This document shows positions 1 through 8,235 of a DNA stretch of 32,459 nt, one piece after another (the stretch's first letter is position 1; the number at the start of each line of letters is the position of its first letter). A program made the position numbers and the translations under genes. The notes below the pieces were generated by a model. That model did not search any database. It worked only from the letters and a program-made list of their open reading frames with translations, and was not told the DNA's origin. Source of the stretch: Nitrospira sp. Ga0074138 (lineage in GTDB: Bacteria > Nitrospirota > Nitrospiria > Nitrospirales > Nitrospiraceae); assembly GCA_001464735.1 (NCBI GenBank), contig LNDU01000058.1:1-32459 (forward strand), written 5' to 3'.

Positions 1-545
1 TTGACACTCAAGCTCAAGCGTTGAGCGATATCTTTCGTCGTTTGCCCTTCTGCGACGAGCTGCAGGATTTCGCGCTGGCGCTGGCTCAGTTTGGCCAGCG
101 GACCAGCCGGCCCTTCAGACTTTTCACGGTAGGCTTCGATGGCATACTTCACAACCGCCGGGGTCAGGTACCTCTCCCCTCTTGCGACCGTCTTGAGGGC
201 CAACTCCAGTTCAGCCAATTCTGCACCTTTCAACAGATAGCCTGAAGCGCCCACCTGCAACGCTTGTCGGAGGTATTCTTCATTGGCGTACATCGACAGC
301 AGGATGACCCGCGTAGTCGGCAATTCCTTGACGATCCTGGCAGTCGCATCGAGTCCGTTCAATCCAGGCATCGCAATATCCATCAGCACCAGATCAGGAG
401 GATCCATTTGTACAGACTTGATGGCTTCCCACCCATCACCGACATCCGCAATGACTTCGATGCCTTCGATTTTTTGCAGGAGGGCCCGCATGCCGGCCCT
501 GACCAACGCATGATCTTCCACGAGAAGAAGCCGTAGATGGCTCAT
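1..545 (-). CDS. NarL/FixJ-family response regulator (C-terminus cut by window edge)
   Basis: About 181 residues are visible. The N-terminal receiver domain has the acidic pair E10/D11, the phospho-acceptor D56 in LVLMDIAMP, and the late GASGYLLKG segment with its conserved Lys. A LuxR-type helix-turn-helix follows, beginning LSQRQREILQLVAEG; the window ends inside the recognition helix. The ATG at 545-543 overlaps the stop codon of the upstream kinase gene (ATGA at 545-542), so the two are translationally coupled and form a cognate pair. A phosphorylated NarL-type regulator binds DNA as a dimer; its targets cannot be told from this sequence. It resembles the regulator at 28056-28700 in domain order and in the LQLVAEG stretch of the HTH. 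Confidence 0.93.
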   Translation of the reverse strand, partial: MSHLRLLLVEDHALVRAGMRALLQKIEGIEVIADVGDGWEAIKSVQMDPPDLVLMDIAMPGLNGLDATARIVKELPTTRVILLSMYANEEYLRQALQVGASGYLLKGAELAELELALKTVARGERYLTPAVVKYAIEAYREKSEGPAGPLAKLSQRQREILQLVAEGQTTKDIAQRLSLSV

Positions 546-1999
546 GGCGATATCACCCCAACCGTTCCATGCGGCTCGGTCTGCTCATGCTCTATGAGCG
601 GGAAGCACAGCTCAAGCCTGGTCCCTTCACCCGGCACTGATGAGATGACGAAGCTGCCGCCGGCCAGCCGCACACGCTCTTCCAGACCAAGCAATCCGAT
701 ACTCTGTCCGCCCAATGCACGCTGTTTTGCCAACATAACATCAAACCCAACACCGTCATCTTGAATAATAAGTGTGACGTCCTGATCTTGCTGGCACAAT
801 GTCAGATCAACGGTCTTCGCCTTCGCATACTTCGCGATATTGGTCAGCGCTTCTTGCACAACCCGAAAGCAGCTGACCTCGATCGGAGCAGGGATTCGCT
901 CTGCGATTCTCTCGAGAGACAGCGACAGGATCCACCCATTCCGCTCTGCCTGCCGATTCACATACCACCGGAGTGCGGGTACCAAACCTAAATCGTCGAG
1001 AAGCGACGGCCGGAGATCCAACGCCAGGCTCCGCACTTGAGTCAGCAGGCGATCCACCAACTCAAGGCTATCCGTGAGCGAGCCGAACCGAGCTGCCCCG
1101 ACCTCACCATGCTGGATATCTTGCAAGTCGATCTTCAGTGCCGTCAGTAACTGCCCCACTTCGTCGTGCAGATCGCGCGCAAGGCGACTTCGCTCCTCTT
1201 CCTGTACTTGCATGAGTCGGTTAGACAGTATCCGGAGGGAATGGTTGGCGGCGCTCAGTTCGGCGGTTCGTTCTTGAACCTTTTTTTCCAGCGCTTCATG
1301 CGCCTGTTGCAAGAGCGTCTCTCCTCGCTTGCGTTCACTGATGTCGCGGATAACTTTCGATACCCCCACAAACTGACCCACCGCGTCTTTAAGCGGCGAT
1401 AATGTCACCGACACATCGATGCATCGGCCGTCCTTGGTCAACCGTACGGCATCATAGGTTTGAATGTCATACATGCCTCGCACCGTGGCCAGCTCCCAGG
1501 CTCGGTCCCGAGGAAGATGGGCTGGAATAATTGTGAGGGTCGAACGGCCGATCATCTCGTTGGCGGTATACCCGAAGAGACGCTCGGCACCGGCATTCCA
1601 CGACGTCACGAATCCGTCGGGTGTCACGCTCAGAATGGCATCGCTACTGCTCTCCACGATCGCACCCAGTCGCCTGGTGGCATCGTCGAGTTTCGCCCTT
1701 CTCGCCCGCACCACGAGCCATGCCGTAATCCACAGAAGGGCTATGCCCACGACGCGATTGAAGCCAGCAATGTCTACCGGGAGAACAGGAGTAGACAGGG
1801 TGTGCCCCAAGTACGCGAGAACGGTCCCGATAGCCGCAACAAGATACGGAGCGATCGGCCACTCGATCCAGAGGGTCAAGATGGCGCCGAAGACATCCCC
1901 AACGACCCAGACCGCATAGCCCCATGGCATGAACACGTCGAGAAGGAACGTCCCAACCAGGATCAATGGAATCAGTGCTCGGGCATAGTTACTATTCAT
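542..1999 (-). CDS. Membrane-bound PAS sensor histidine kinase (HisKA_3/DesK-NarX type)
   Basis: 485 residues from ATG 1999. Residues 8-98 are hydrophobic with about three transmembrane helices and little periplasmic loop. A PAS domain (about 108-222) ends in VIRDISERK, the usual PAS-to-coiled-coil exit. A coiled coil (about 225-270) leads to the dimerisation/phosphoacceptor box EEERSRLARDLHDEVGQ with H278. The HATPase part has the N-box near 385-395 and DDGVGFD (414-420). This is the NarX/DesK type, which pairs with NarL regulators such as the one directly downstream. The reading frame is open 35 codons further upstream from a TTG, but that extension is basic and unlike a domain, so the internal ATG is preferred; no strong ribosome-binding site supports either start. 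The signal sensed is unknown; the PAS domain and small membrane module are candidates. Confidence 0.9.
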   Translation of the reverse strand: MNSNYARALIPLILVGTFLLDVFMPWGYAVWVVGDVFGAILTLWIEWPIAPYLVAAIGTVLAYLGHTLSTPVLPVDIAGFNRVVGIALLWITAWLVVRARRAKLDDATRRLGAIVESSSDAILSVTPDGFVTSWNAGAERLFGYTANEMIGRSTLTIIPAHLPRDRAWELATVRGMYDIQTYDAVRLTKDGRCIDVSVTLSPLKDAVGQFVGVSKVIRDISERKRGETLLQQAHEALEKKVQERTAELSAANHSLRILSNRLMQVQEEERSRLARDLHDEVGQLLTALKIDLQDIQHGEVGAARFGSLTDSLELVDRLLTQVRSLALDLRPSLLDDLGLVPALRWYVNRQAERNGWILSLSLERIAERIPAPIEVSCFRVVQEALTNIAKYAKAKTVDLTLCQQDQDVTLIIQDDGVGFDVMLAKQRALGGQSIGLLGLEERVRLAGGSFVISSVPGEGTRLELCFPLIEHEQTEPHGTVGVISP

Positions 2000-2147
2000 T
2001 GCAGTCCGCGATCTGAAACAATATGACCGTCTGCCCTCCAACGACAGCTGTTGTACGGAACAAGAAGTACCTCTGCTGCCGGCCCTGCATGATACCCGAA
2101 ACAAGAATCTGGATCGAGCGCGGATGGGAGGAATGAGTCTGACGGTC

Positions 2148-3050
2148 CTAGGTATTCAATTCAGCCGTTTGTCGGTTGACGACCCATACGCCGGCCAGGA
2201 TCAGGCCGATCCCGATCAGTTCAATCAATCCGATGGATTCTCCCAGAATCAAGGCTGATAACCCGATGGCTGCAACCGGCGTCAGATTGCCCAGGACCGA
2301 CGCCCGTGAAGGACCGACACCCTTGACGCCGAACAGCCAAGCCTGTTGTGCGACTGCCGTCGCGAAGACGATAAGGTAGCCGAGCGCCAGCCAATCGGAT
2401 GTCGTCACCGATCCGATCCCGGCATTCATCACCTTGTGATCTGTCCAGAGCAGTGGAATTTGAAGAACGGTTGCCACGAGCAGCGTCGTCCAGTTAACAG
2501 TGAGGGCCGACACCCGTTCCATGATCGCGCGGCTGCCAATACTATAGAGCGCCCAGCTCACGACCCCGAGAAAGACCAACATACTCCCCAGTAGCGGATG
2601 CTCGCCGGCCGCTTGAAAGCCTGCCACAGAGACCAGTCCGACGCCTGCGAACGACAGCAGCGCGCCGACCCAAACGGCACGCAAGGGCACATCTCGAATC
2701 AACATGGCCGAAAGCAGAGATGTTACGACAGGGCTCGATCCGATGATCACACCACCGACCGCCCCACTGACATAGTTGAGCCCCATGAGAATGAGTAGAT
2801 GGTTTCCCAACACACCGAGTCCGAGAAGCCCCAGCAGCCCCATGTCGGCGCGGTTTATCGTGAGTGGACCACCCTCCTGCGACCACCAGATCGACAACAA
2901 GATTGCCAGTCCTCCGATATCGCGAAGAACCGAGGCTTCGACGGCGGAGAACGACCCAAGAGCCAGCTTCTGCGCCACGATCGAGCCACCCCACAGCACT
3001 GCCGCGAGCACGACCGACCCATACGCCAAAGTAGTGGAAGGATGATTCAT
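2148..3050 (-). CDS. EamA/DMT-family permease
   Basis: 300 residues from ATG 3050; an upstream in-frame TTG at 3101 would add 17 polar residues and is less likely. The protein is hydrophobic throughout, consistent with ten transmembrane helices in two EamA repeats. The first repeat starts SVVLAAVLWGGSIVAQKLAL, and the second contains GSRAIMERVSALTVNW and ends LILAGVWVVNR. The family (drug/metabolite transporters) exports small molecules such as amino acids or metabolites across the inner membrane; the substrate cannot be inferred here. It lies 148 bp upstream of the kinase gene on the same strand, with no evidence that they form one operon. Confidence 0.9.
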   Translation of the reverse strand: MNHPSTTLAYGSVVLAAVLWGGSIVAQKLALGSFSAVEASVLRDIGGLAILLSIWWSQEGGPLTINRADMGLLGLLGLGVLGNHLLILMGLNYVSGAVGGVIIGSSPVVTSLLSAMLIRDVPLRAVWVGALLSFAGVGLVSVAGFQAAGEHPLLGSMLVFLGVVSWALYSIGSRAIMERVSALTVNWTTLLVATVLQIPLLWTDHKVMNAGIGSVTTSDWLALGYLIVFATAVAQQAWLFGVKGVGPSRASVLGNLTPVAAIGLSALILGESIGLIELIGIGLILAGVWVVNRQTAELNT

Positions 3051-3181
3051 AGCCACTGGGATACCGTCGTTCAACCTCACCGTCAAGCGGTATTCCACCA
3101 ACGTCCCAATTACTTGACGGTGTTTACGTTTGTGAGTAGCCTCCGTCTAAGAGACAAGGCCGGCTAACAGGGAGGAATTTC

Positions 3182-3574
3182 ATGATCCAGCAGCAGTATT
3201 TCCGCCGATGTTTGGCAATCTTCGCGAGTGCGTCCCTCGTCTTGGGAGGCTGCACGACGGCTCTTGTCCATGATGACGTCAAGTACCCACAGACCGGCGC
3301 TCATTGCTCCGGCTCCCAAGGTGTCGACGACTCCTCCATCGCCGTGCTGCCTGTCCCAGTGGTTGCCTTTGTCGTGCCTCATGCAAGTCTCCATGACATT
3401 AAAGCCGATGATTACCTGAAACGTTGCGGCGATCCGACGAAATTGATCAACCGGAAGGTTGAGGTCAACCGCACGGCTTGTATTCCGGCAGGACTGACTC
3501 GCATCATCACGCTTGGCATCTGGCAATGGTGCCCGGCCAGCATCTCGTGGGAAGCGGATGTAAAAGCGTCTTAA
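3182..3574 (+). CDS. Small predicted lipoprotein, Cys-rich, possibly Bor-like
   Basis: 130 residues. ATG 3182 is preceded by a strong ribosome-binding site (GGAGGA at 3171-3176). The N-terminus MIQQQYFRRC followed by a hydrophobic stretch ends in a lipobox LVLGGC (Cys24), so lipidation and export are expected. The mature part (about 107 residues) has three further pairs of interest: C39, C72 and C82/C96 could form disulfides. The C-terminal pattern Cys-Gly, then ITLGIWQWCP, faintly recalls the Bor/Iss lipoprotein family (CG...ITLGIY.P...C), but the similarity is short and I would not assign function from it. It is transcribed divergently from the DMT gene and convergently with the efflux operon. 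A weak promoter-like TTGACG (3114-3119) with TAGCCT (3137-3142) lies upstream. Confidence 0.75.
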   Translation: MIQQQYFRRCLAIFASASLVLGGCTTALVHDDVKYPQTGAHCSGSQGVDDSSIAVLPVPVVAFVVPHASLHDIKADDYLKRCGDPTKLINRKVEVNRTACIPAGLTRIITLGIWQWCPASISWEADVKAS

Positions 3575-3630
3575 CCCAGAAGCGCATAGCCGGTTTCGAG
3601 CTGTGCGCGCGTTCTCGGCACATCTGGGTT
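3573..3630. terminator. Possible bidirectional hairpin between convergent genes
   Basis: The space between the lipoprotein gene and the 3' end of the efflux operon contains nested inverted repeats. The outer arms are AACCCAGA (3573-3580) and TCTGGGTT (3623-3630), perfect 8/8. The inner arms are GCGCATAGC (3582-3590) and GCTGTGCGC (3600-3608), which pair 9/9 with one G-U. There is no T-tract on either side, so it is not a canonical intrinsic terminator; convergent position is the main argument for a termination role. Confidence 0.4.
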
Positions 3631-3663
3631 CACCGATTTACGTTTCGGCATCGCACGATTTAG

Positions 3664-6600
3664 TCATTTTCTGTTATTTCCCCGAATCATTATCGCTTCC
3701 CCGGCTTGCTGAGTTGTCCATGGTCCAACCACCACCAAATGCCCTAGAAAGCGAAACCAATGAGACACGAACGGCGGTTTCAGCTTTAACCCGCTCGTCG
3801 TTGATTGAAAGTTTGGTGCGTTGAGCATCCAGCACGAATAAATAATCACTCGCTCCCCTCTGATACAAGGCTTCGGAGGATCGATACGTTTTCGTTCCTT
3901 GGACGAAGTATGGGCGACAAAGGCGTTTTCCACGTCTTCCAACGCAAGGAGGAAGGTTTGTTCGTACTTCGCCGCGACTTGATCCAGCCGCGCGTCTGCG
4001 GCAGTGATGTGAGCCCGAATGCGCCCCGCATTGAATATCGGAGCCGTGAGGCCCGCGCCCAGCGCATACACACTCTCCACCAAAGTTGGAAATCCGCCGA
4101 CGGCCAATGCGCCGATCCCGCCGCTCGTCGACAGCACCACCTTCGGGAACAAATCGGCCCGTGCTGCACCAAGGCTGGCCGCTGCTGCCCGCACTTCGGT
4201 TTGTGCAAGGCGCAGATCAGGCCGTTGCAGGAGTAGGCTTGAAGGCAAAGTGTTTGGGATGCCTGGCAGGTCGGGAAGATGAACCGCTGCCGATGCAAGC
4301 CGGTCTTCAAGTTTTGCTGGAGATTCGCCCAACAACACGCTGAGGCGATGGATCAGAGTCACCTCTGCGGCGTTCAATCCCGGGAGGGCACTTTCAGTGC
4401 TATGCAGTAATGCTTCTTGCCGGGACACTTCGGTTTCTTTCGTTAATCCCATACGATAAAAGACCTGTAGAGTTCTGAGCCTTTCCCGCTGGATATTGAT
4501 GTTTTCTCGCAGGATCGCAGTCCGTTCCTGGGCGCCGCGTAGTTCCAGATAGTTCGTCGCCACTTGACCGAGTAATCCCACCTGTATTCCGTGCCGTGCC
4601 TCTTCAGTTCCAGCGGCCTGTGCAGCCGTTGCCTCAGCTTCCAGATGTCTGGCACCAAAAACATCCACCTCCCACCGTGCGGCAAGACCACCGGTAATGA
4701 CATTCGCAGTAGGGGTGACTAGCTTTACCCCCTCGTTACCTGGTACTGCGATGATCCGGTCAATTCGCTTTTCCCGGCCACCCGAGGAAAAGAAATCAAC
4801 ACTGGGGTAGAGTGCTGATTCCGCGACAGTAACGATCGCGCTGGCTTCGCGAACGCGAGCCGTTGCCATTCTCAGATCGTGGTTCGCGGCTAATGCTTGG
4901 CTGATCAGGTCGTTCAGAAGTGGATCGCGAAATCCTCGCCACCATTCTTTGAGGTCGGCCTGTGTAGAATTGTCTGGATCAACTGAAGCATGATGCCAAT
5001 CCGACGGAGTCGATAAGAGTACCCGATCACTCACTCGCGTCGGTGTACACCCCGCTAGCATGACTATGCTTAGGACGACGAGTGGGATTGAAGAGCGCGT
5101 CGTCGCTTGTATTGTTCCATTAAAAACTAGTGAGTCCCTGGGAAACAGAGTTTCCTTCGAGCCTGCCGGTGGTGCATCCATGGGAGAATGCGTCCGTTTG
5201 ACCCGAAACCAGGCTGCATACAACGCCGGGAGGAAGAATACGGTCAGTATGGTCGCGATGGTGAGTCCGCCCATGATGGCGATAGCTTGCGGCCCGAAGA
5301 AATCGTTGCGTGACAATGGAATCATTGCCAGGATCGCCGCCGCCGCAGTCAACAGAATGGGTCTGAACCGCCGGACGGTCGATTCTACAATGGCAGTCCA
5401 GGTATCCCGCCCGGTCCTTTCGTCCTGTTCGATCTGGTCCACCAGAATCAAGGAGTTTCGCATGATCATGCCGGCCAAGGCGATGATGCCGAACAAGGCC
5501 ACAAAACCAAAAGGAGCACCGAACAGCAACAGGGCGAATGCGGCCCCGATCACACCCAAAGGCGCCGTGACGAATACGAGAAACGTTCGAGATAGGTTTT
5601 GTAACTGCATCATCAGCAGGATGAGCGTGATGATCACCACCAGGGGAATCCAGATCAAGATCGACTTCTGCGCGATCCAGGCATCTTCCTTAGCTGCACC
5701 GGTCTCAATGAAATAGCCGGCCGGGAGGCTCTCTTTGATGAGCTCGAGCTTCGGAATGATCTGCGTCGCTACATCGGGCGCCAACATCCCATCTATCACA
5801 TCGGCTCGTACCGAGATCGCCGGGAAGCGGTTGCGGCGCCAGCGGACGCCGTCTTCGAAGACCGTTTCGAATGTGACGAACTGCGCCAGTGGTGCCGATC
5901 TACCGTTGGCCGTCCGAACAGTGACATTGGGCAAATCATCGGCGGCGCCGCGCAGGTTCTTTTGCGCCCTCCAAATAATGTCGATGAGCTTATCATCCTC
6001 GCGGAACTGTCCAACGGGAATTCCCGTATAGTGTGCTTGCAAGGCTTGCGACAAACTCGAAGTTGCGACACCAAGTGCACGTGCTTTGTCTTGATCCAGG
6101 ACAAGGCGAGACGAAGGAATGCGATCATGCCAGTCGTCATTTACATCGACCGTGTTGGGGTTAGCGCGCACGACCTCGGCTACCCGGTCGGCGATGCCAC
6201 GAACGATCTTGGGATCTTCACCGAATACCCTGAACACGAGCGGATAATCCATCGGTGGTCCGACGTTCAGGCGCATGGTACGTCCGCGCACTTCCGGGAA
6301 ATCGGTGGCGAAGACGAGTCGAAGACGTTGCATGACGCGTTCGCGCGCCACATTGTCACGGGTCATTACGACGAATTCGGCGAGATTGATATTAGCCAGT
6401 TGTTGCACGATCAGCAGAAAAAACCGCGGACTGCCGCCGCCGATATAGGTCGCATAATTCAGTACATCTTCGTCCTTGGCAAGCAGCGCTTCCATGCGCT
6501 TGGCAACCGCTTCGGTTTCTGCGAAGGAACTCCCCTCCGGCAACCAGAGGTCAATGATGACTTCTGGCCGATTGGACAGCGGGAAAAACTGTTGGGGAAC

Positions 6601-8235
6601 TTGTGTGAGGGTCGCGATGCCCACGCCGAACAGGGCCACGGTCCCGAGAATCACTTTGTGGCGATGTTCCACGCAACGATCCACCCAGGAGCGCAGACGG
6701 TTATAGAACCCCGTGTCAAAAAGATCGTGGCTGGACCTGTCGCTGCTGCCCTTGGTCTTGAGCATCAGAAACCCCAAATAGGGTGTAAAGATTACTGCCC
6801 CGATCCAGGAAAGAAGTAGCGCGATGCCCACAACCTGGAAAATCGAGACGGTATATTCGCCTGCCTGCGTTTTGGCCAAGCCCACCGGCAGAAAACCGAC
6901 AATAGTGAGCATGGTACCGGTTAACATCGGGAAGGCCGTCGCGCTATAGGCAAAAGTCGCGGCCTGCATCCGATCCAAACCCTCTTCGAGTTTACGCGCC
7001 ATCATTTCGGCAGCGATCATGCCGTCGTCGACGAGAAGCCCCAGTGCGAGGATCAAGGCATTCAGGGATATCCGGTGCAGATCGATTCCGAACAGCAGCA
7101 TACACAGTAAGGTGCTGGCCAGCACCAGGGGTACGGTGAGCGCGACGACGGAGCCGGTTCGAAATCCGAGGCTCAGAAAGCCAACGAGTAGCACGGCGGT
7201 CAGCGCCTCGAAGAACGTACTCGAAAATTCCCACATCTGGGTTTTCACGACCTGCGACTGATTGGCGACCACATCGATATCGATGCCCATTGGCAGTTCG
7301 CTCTCAAGGTGGGATATGGTGGTTTCCAGTGTTTTCCCGAGCTCCAACACATTGCCTTTCTTGTTCATGGTGACGCCGAGCCCGATGACTGCCTTGCCGT
7401 TGAAGTGCATCTTGAATTCCGGTGGATCAATGTAGCCCCGGGTCACTTTGGCGAAATCACTGACCCTGATGGTCCGACCTTCGATGCGCACCGCCAGGTT
7501 TGCCACGCTATCCACCGAGTCGAAGGAGCCCGTCAGTCGTATGGGGAGGTTATGTTGTGAAGAGAACACGGTTCCCGCTGGCACCATGCTATTCTGCGCC
7601 TGGAGCACCTGGGCGACCACCGCAGTGTCCAGATTCAATTCGGCCAGCTTCTTGTCGGAAAACTCGACATAAATCTTTTCGTCTTGGACGCCGATGAGAT
7701 CGACTTTCTCGACATCCTTGACGCGCAAGATCTGCTGGCGAGCCGAATCTGCCGCAGTTTTCAACTCGGCATAGCTGAAACCTTCCCCAGAAAAGGCATA
7801 GAGGAGGCTATAGGTGTCGCCGAACTCGTCGTTGAAAAAGGGACCGACGATGCCCGCCGGCAAGCTTAGGCGGATATCACCGACTTTTTTGCGAACTTGA
7901 TACCAGAGATTCGGAATCTCCTTGGGCGGCGTGTCCTCGCGAGGCGTAACGAAAATCACCGATTCGCCGGATTTCGAGTAACTACGGAGGATGTCAAGGT
8001 TGGGCAGTTCCTGGATTTTCTTTTCCAAGCGGTCGGTCACCTGTTGCTCCGTTTCCGCAGCGGTCGCCCCGGGATAAAGGGTTTTCACGACCATCACCCG
8101 GAAAGTGAACTCCGGGTCTTCCCTTTGTCCCAGCTGGAAATAGGCGAAAATCCCCCCGAACAGCACCAGCACCATGAGAAACCCGGTGATGGAGCGATGT
8201 TTGAGTACCCACTCGCTTAGATTGAAATCCTTCAT
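3664..8235 (-). CDS. RND efflux pump fused in frame to a NodT-type outer-membrane lipoprotein channel
   Basis: 1523 residues in one frame. Residues 1-1018 are a complete HAE1/AcrB-like RND pump: the first helix near 17-33, porter domain, LLVDDGMIAAE with the proton-relay Asp pair D403/D404, the second half, and a last helix ending ALYAAWFRVKR. Instead of stopping, the frame continues through M1019 and a basic/hydrophobic signal-like stretch to a lipobox VMLAGC (Cys1063). An outer-membrane factor of the NodT/OprM class then follows, with WWRGFRDPLLNDLISQAL, later LLQRPDLRLAQTEVRAA and PIFNAGRIRAHI. The start ATG (8235) overlaps the stop of the adaptor gene (ATGA 8235-8232). After residue about 1451 the frame no longer matches the family (see the separate entry), so the last 70 or so residues are probably nonsense. 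Role: proton-driven export of drugs or toxic compounds from the inner membrane/periplasm across the outer membrane. If the fusion is real, signal peptidase II could cut at C1063 and release the channel. Confidence 0.88.
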   Translation of the reverse strand: MKDFNLSEWVLKHRSITGFLMVLVLFGGIFAYFQLGQREDPEFTFRVMVVKTLYPGATAAETEQQVTDRLEKKIQELPNLDILRSYSKSGESVIFVTPREDTPPKEIPNLWYQVRKKVGDIRLSLPAGIVGPFFNDEFGDTYSLLYAFSGEGFSYAELKTAADSARQQILRVKDVEKVDLIGVQDEKIYVEFSDKKLAELNLDTAVVAQVLQAQNSMVPAGTVFSSQHNLPIRLTGSFDSVDSVANLAVRIEGRTIRVSDFAKVTRGYIDPPEFKMHFNGKAVIGLGVTMNKKGNVLELGKTLETTISHLESELPMGIDIDVVANQSQVVKTQMWEFSSTFFEALTAVLLVGFLSLGFRTGSVVALTVPLVLASTLLCMLLFGIDLHRISLNALILALGLLVDDGMIAAEMMARKLEEGLDRMQAATFAYSATAFPMLTGTMLTIVGFLPVGLAKTQAGEYTVSIFQVVGIALLLSWIGAVIFTPYLGFLMLKTKGSSDRSSHDLFDTGFYNRLRSWVDRCVEHRHKVILGTVALFGVGIATLTQVPQQFFPLSNRPEVIIDLWLPEGSSFAETEAVAKRMEALLAKDEDVLNYATYIGGGSPRFFLLIVQQLANINLAEFVVMTRDNVARERVMQRLRLVFATDFPEVRGRTMRLNVGPPMDYPLVFRVFGEDPKIVRGIADRVAEVVRANPNTVDVNDDWHDRIPSSRLVLDQDKARALGVATSSLSQALQAHYTGIPVGQFREDDKLIDIIWRAQKNLRGAADDLPNVTVRTANGRSAPLAQFVTFETVFEDGVRWRRNRFPAISVRADVIDGMLAPDVATQIIPKLELIKESLPAGYFIETGAAKEDAWIAQKSILIWIPLVVIITLILLMMQLQNLSRTFLVFVTAPLGVIGAAFALLLFGAPFGFVALFGIIALAGMIMRNSLILVDQIEQDERTGRDTWTAIVESTVRRFRPILLTAAAAILAMIPLSRNDFFGPQAIAIMGGLTIATILTVFFLPALYAAWFRVKRTHSPMDAPPAGSKETLFPRDSLVFNGTIQATTRSSIPLVVLSIVMLAGCTPTRVSDRVLLSTPSDWHHASVDPDNSTQADLKEWWRGFRDPLLNDLISQALAANHDLRMATARVREASAIVTVAESALYPSVDFFSSGGREKRIDRIIAVPGNEGVKLVTPTANVITGGLAARWEVDVFGARHLEAEATAAQAAGTEEARHGIQVGLLGQVATNYLELRGAQERTAILRENINIQRERLRTLQVFYRMGLTKETEVSRQEALLHSTESALPGLNAAEVTLIHRLSVLLGESPAKLEDRLASAAVHLPDLPGIPNTLPSSLLLQRPDLRLAQTEVRAAAASLGAARADLFPKVVLSTSGGIGALAVGGFPTLVESVYALGAGLTAPIFNAGRIRAHITAADARLDQVAAKYEQTFLLALEDVENAFVAHTSSKERKRIDPPKPCIRGERVIIYSCWMLNAPNFQSTTSGLKLKPPFVSHWFRFLGHLVVVGPWTTQQAGEAIMIRGNNRK
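3674..3882 (-). pseudogene. Out-of-frame C-terminal segment of the NodT-type channel
   Basis: In the frame shifted relative to the main ORF, the minus strand reads SSEALYQRGASDYLFVLDAQ, then AETAVRVSLVSLSRAFGGGW and a TAA at 3676-3674. This is the expected C-terminal helix hairpin of NodT/OprM proteins (family pattern LYxxGxxDYLxVLDAQR ... ALGGGW). The main frame is family-like up to KERKRI (codon at about 3885), and then turns to DPPKPCIRGERV, which is not. The stretch between the two matching parts is also about a dozen residues shorter than usual in this family. This suggests a small deletion that changed frame at about 3880-3890, or a sequencing/assembly indel. The shifted frame has stayed free of stops and well conserved, so the event is recent or an error. 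Confidence 0.8.

Noticed and set aside
1460..2026. 188-residue plus-strand ORF opposite the first kinase gene
   Set aside because: It lies wholly antisense to the well-supported kinase, has no recognisable domain, and its composition (many Arg, Pro, His) is that of an antisense shadow.
5962..6819. 285-residue plus-strand ORF opposite the RND pump
   Set aside because: Antisense to conserved pump sequence, with no motif or ribosome-binding site.
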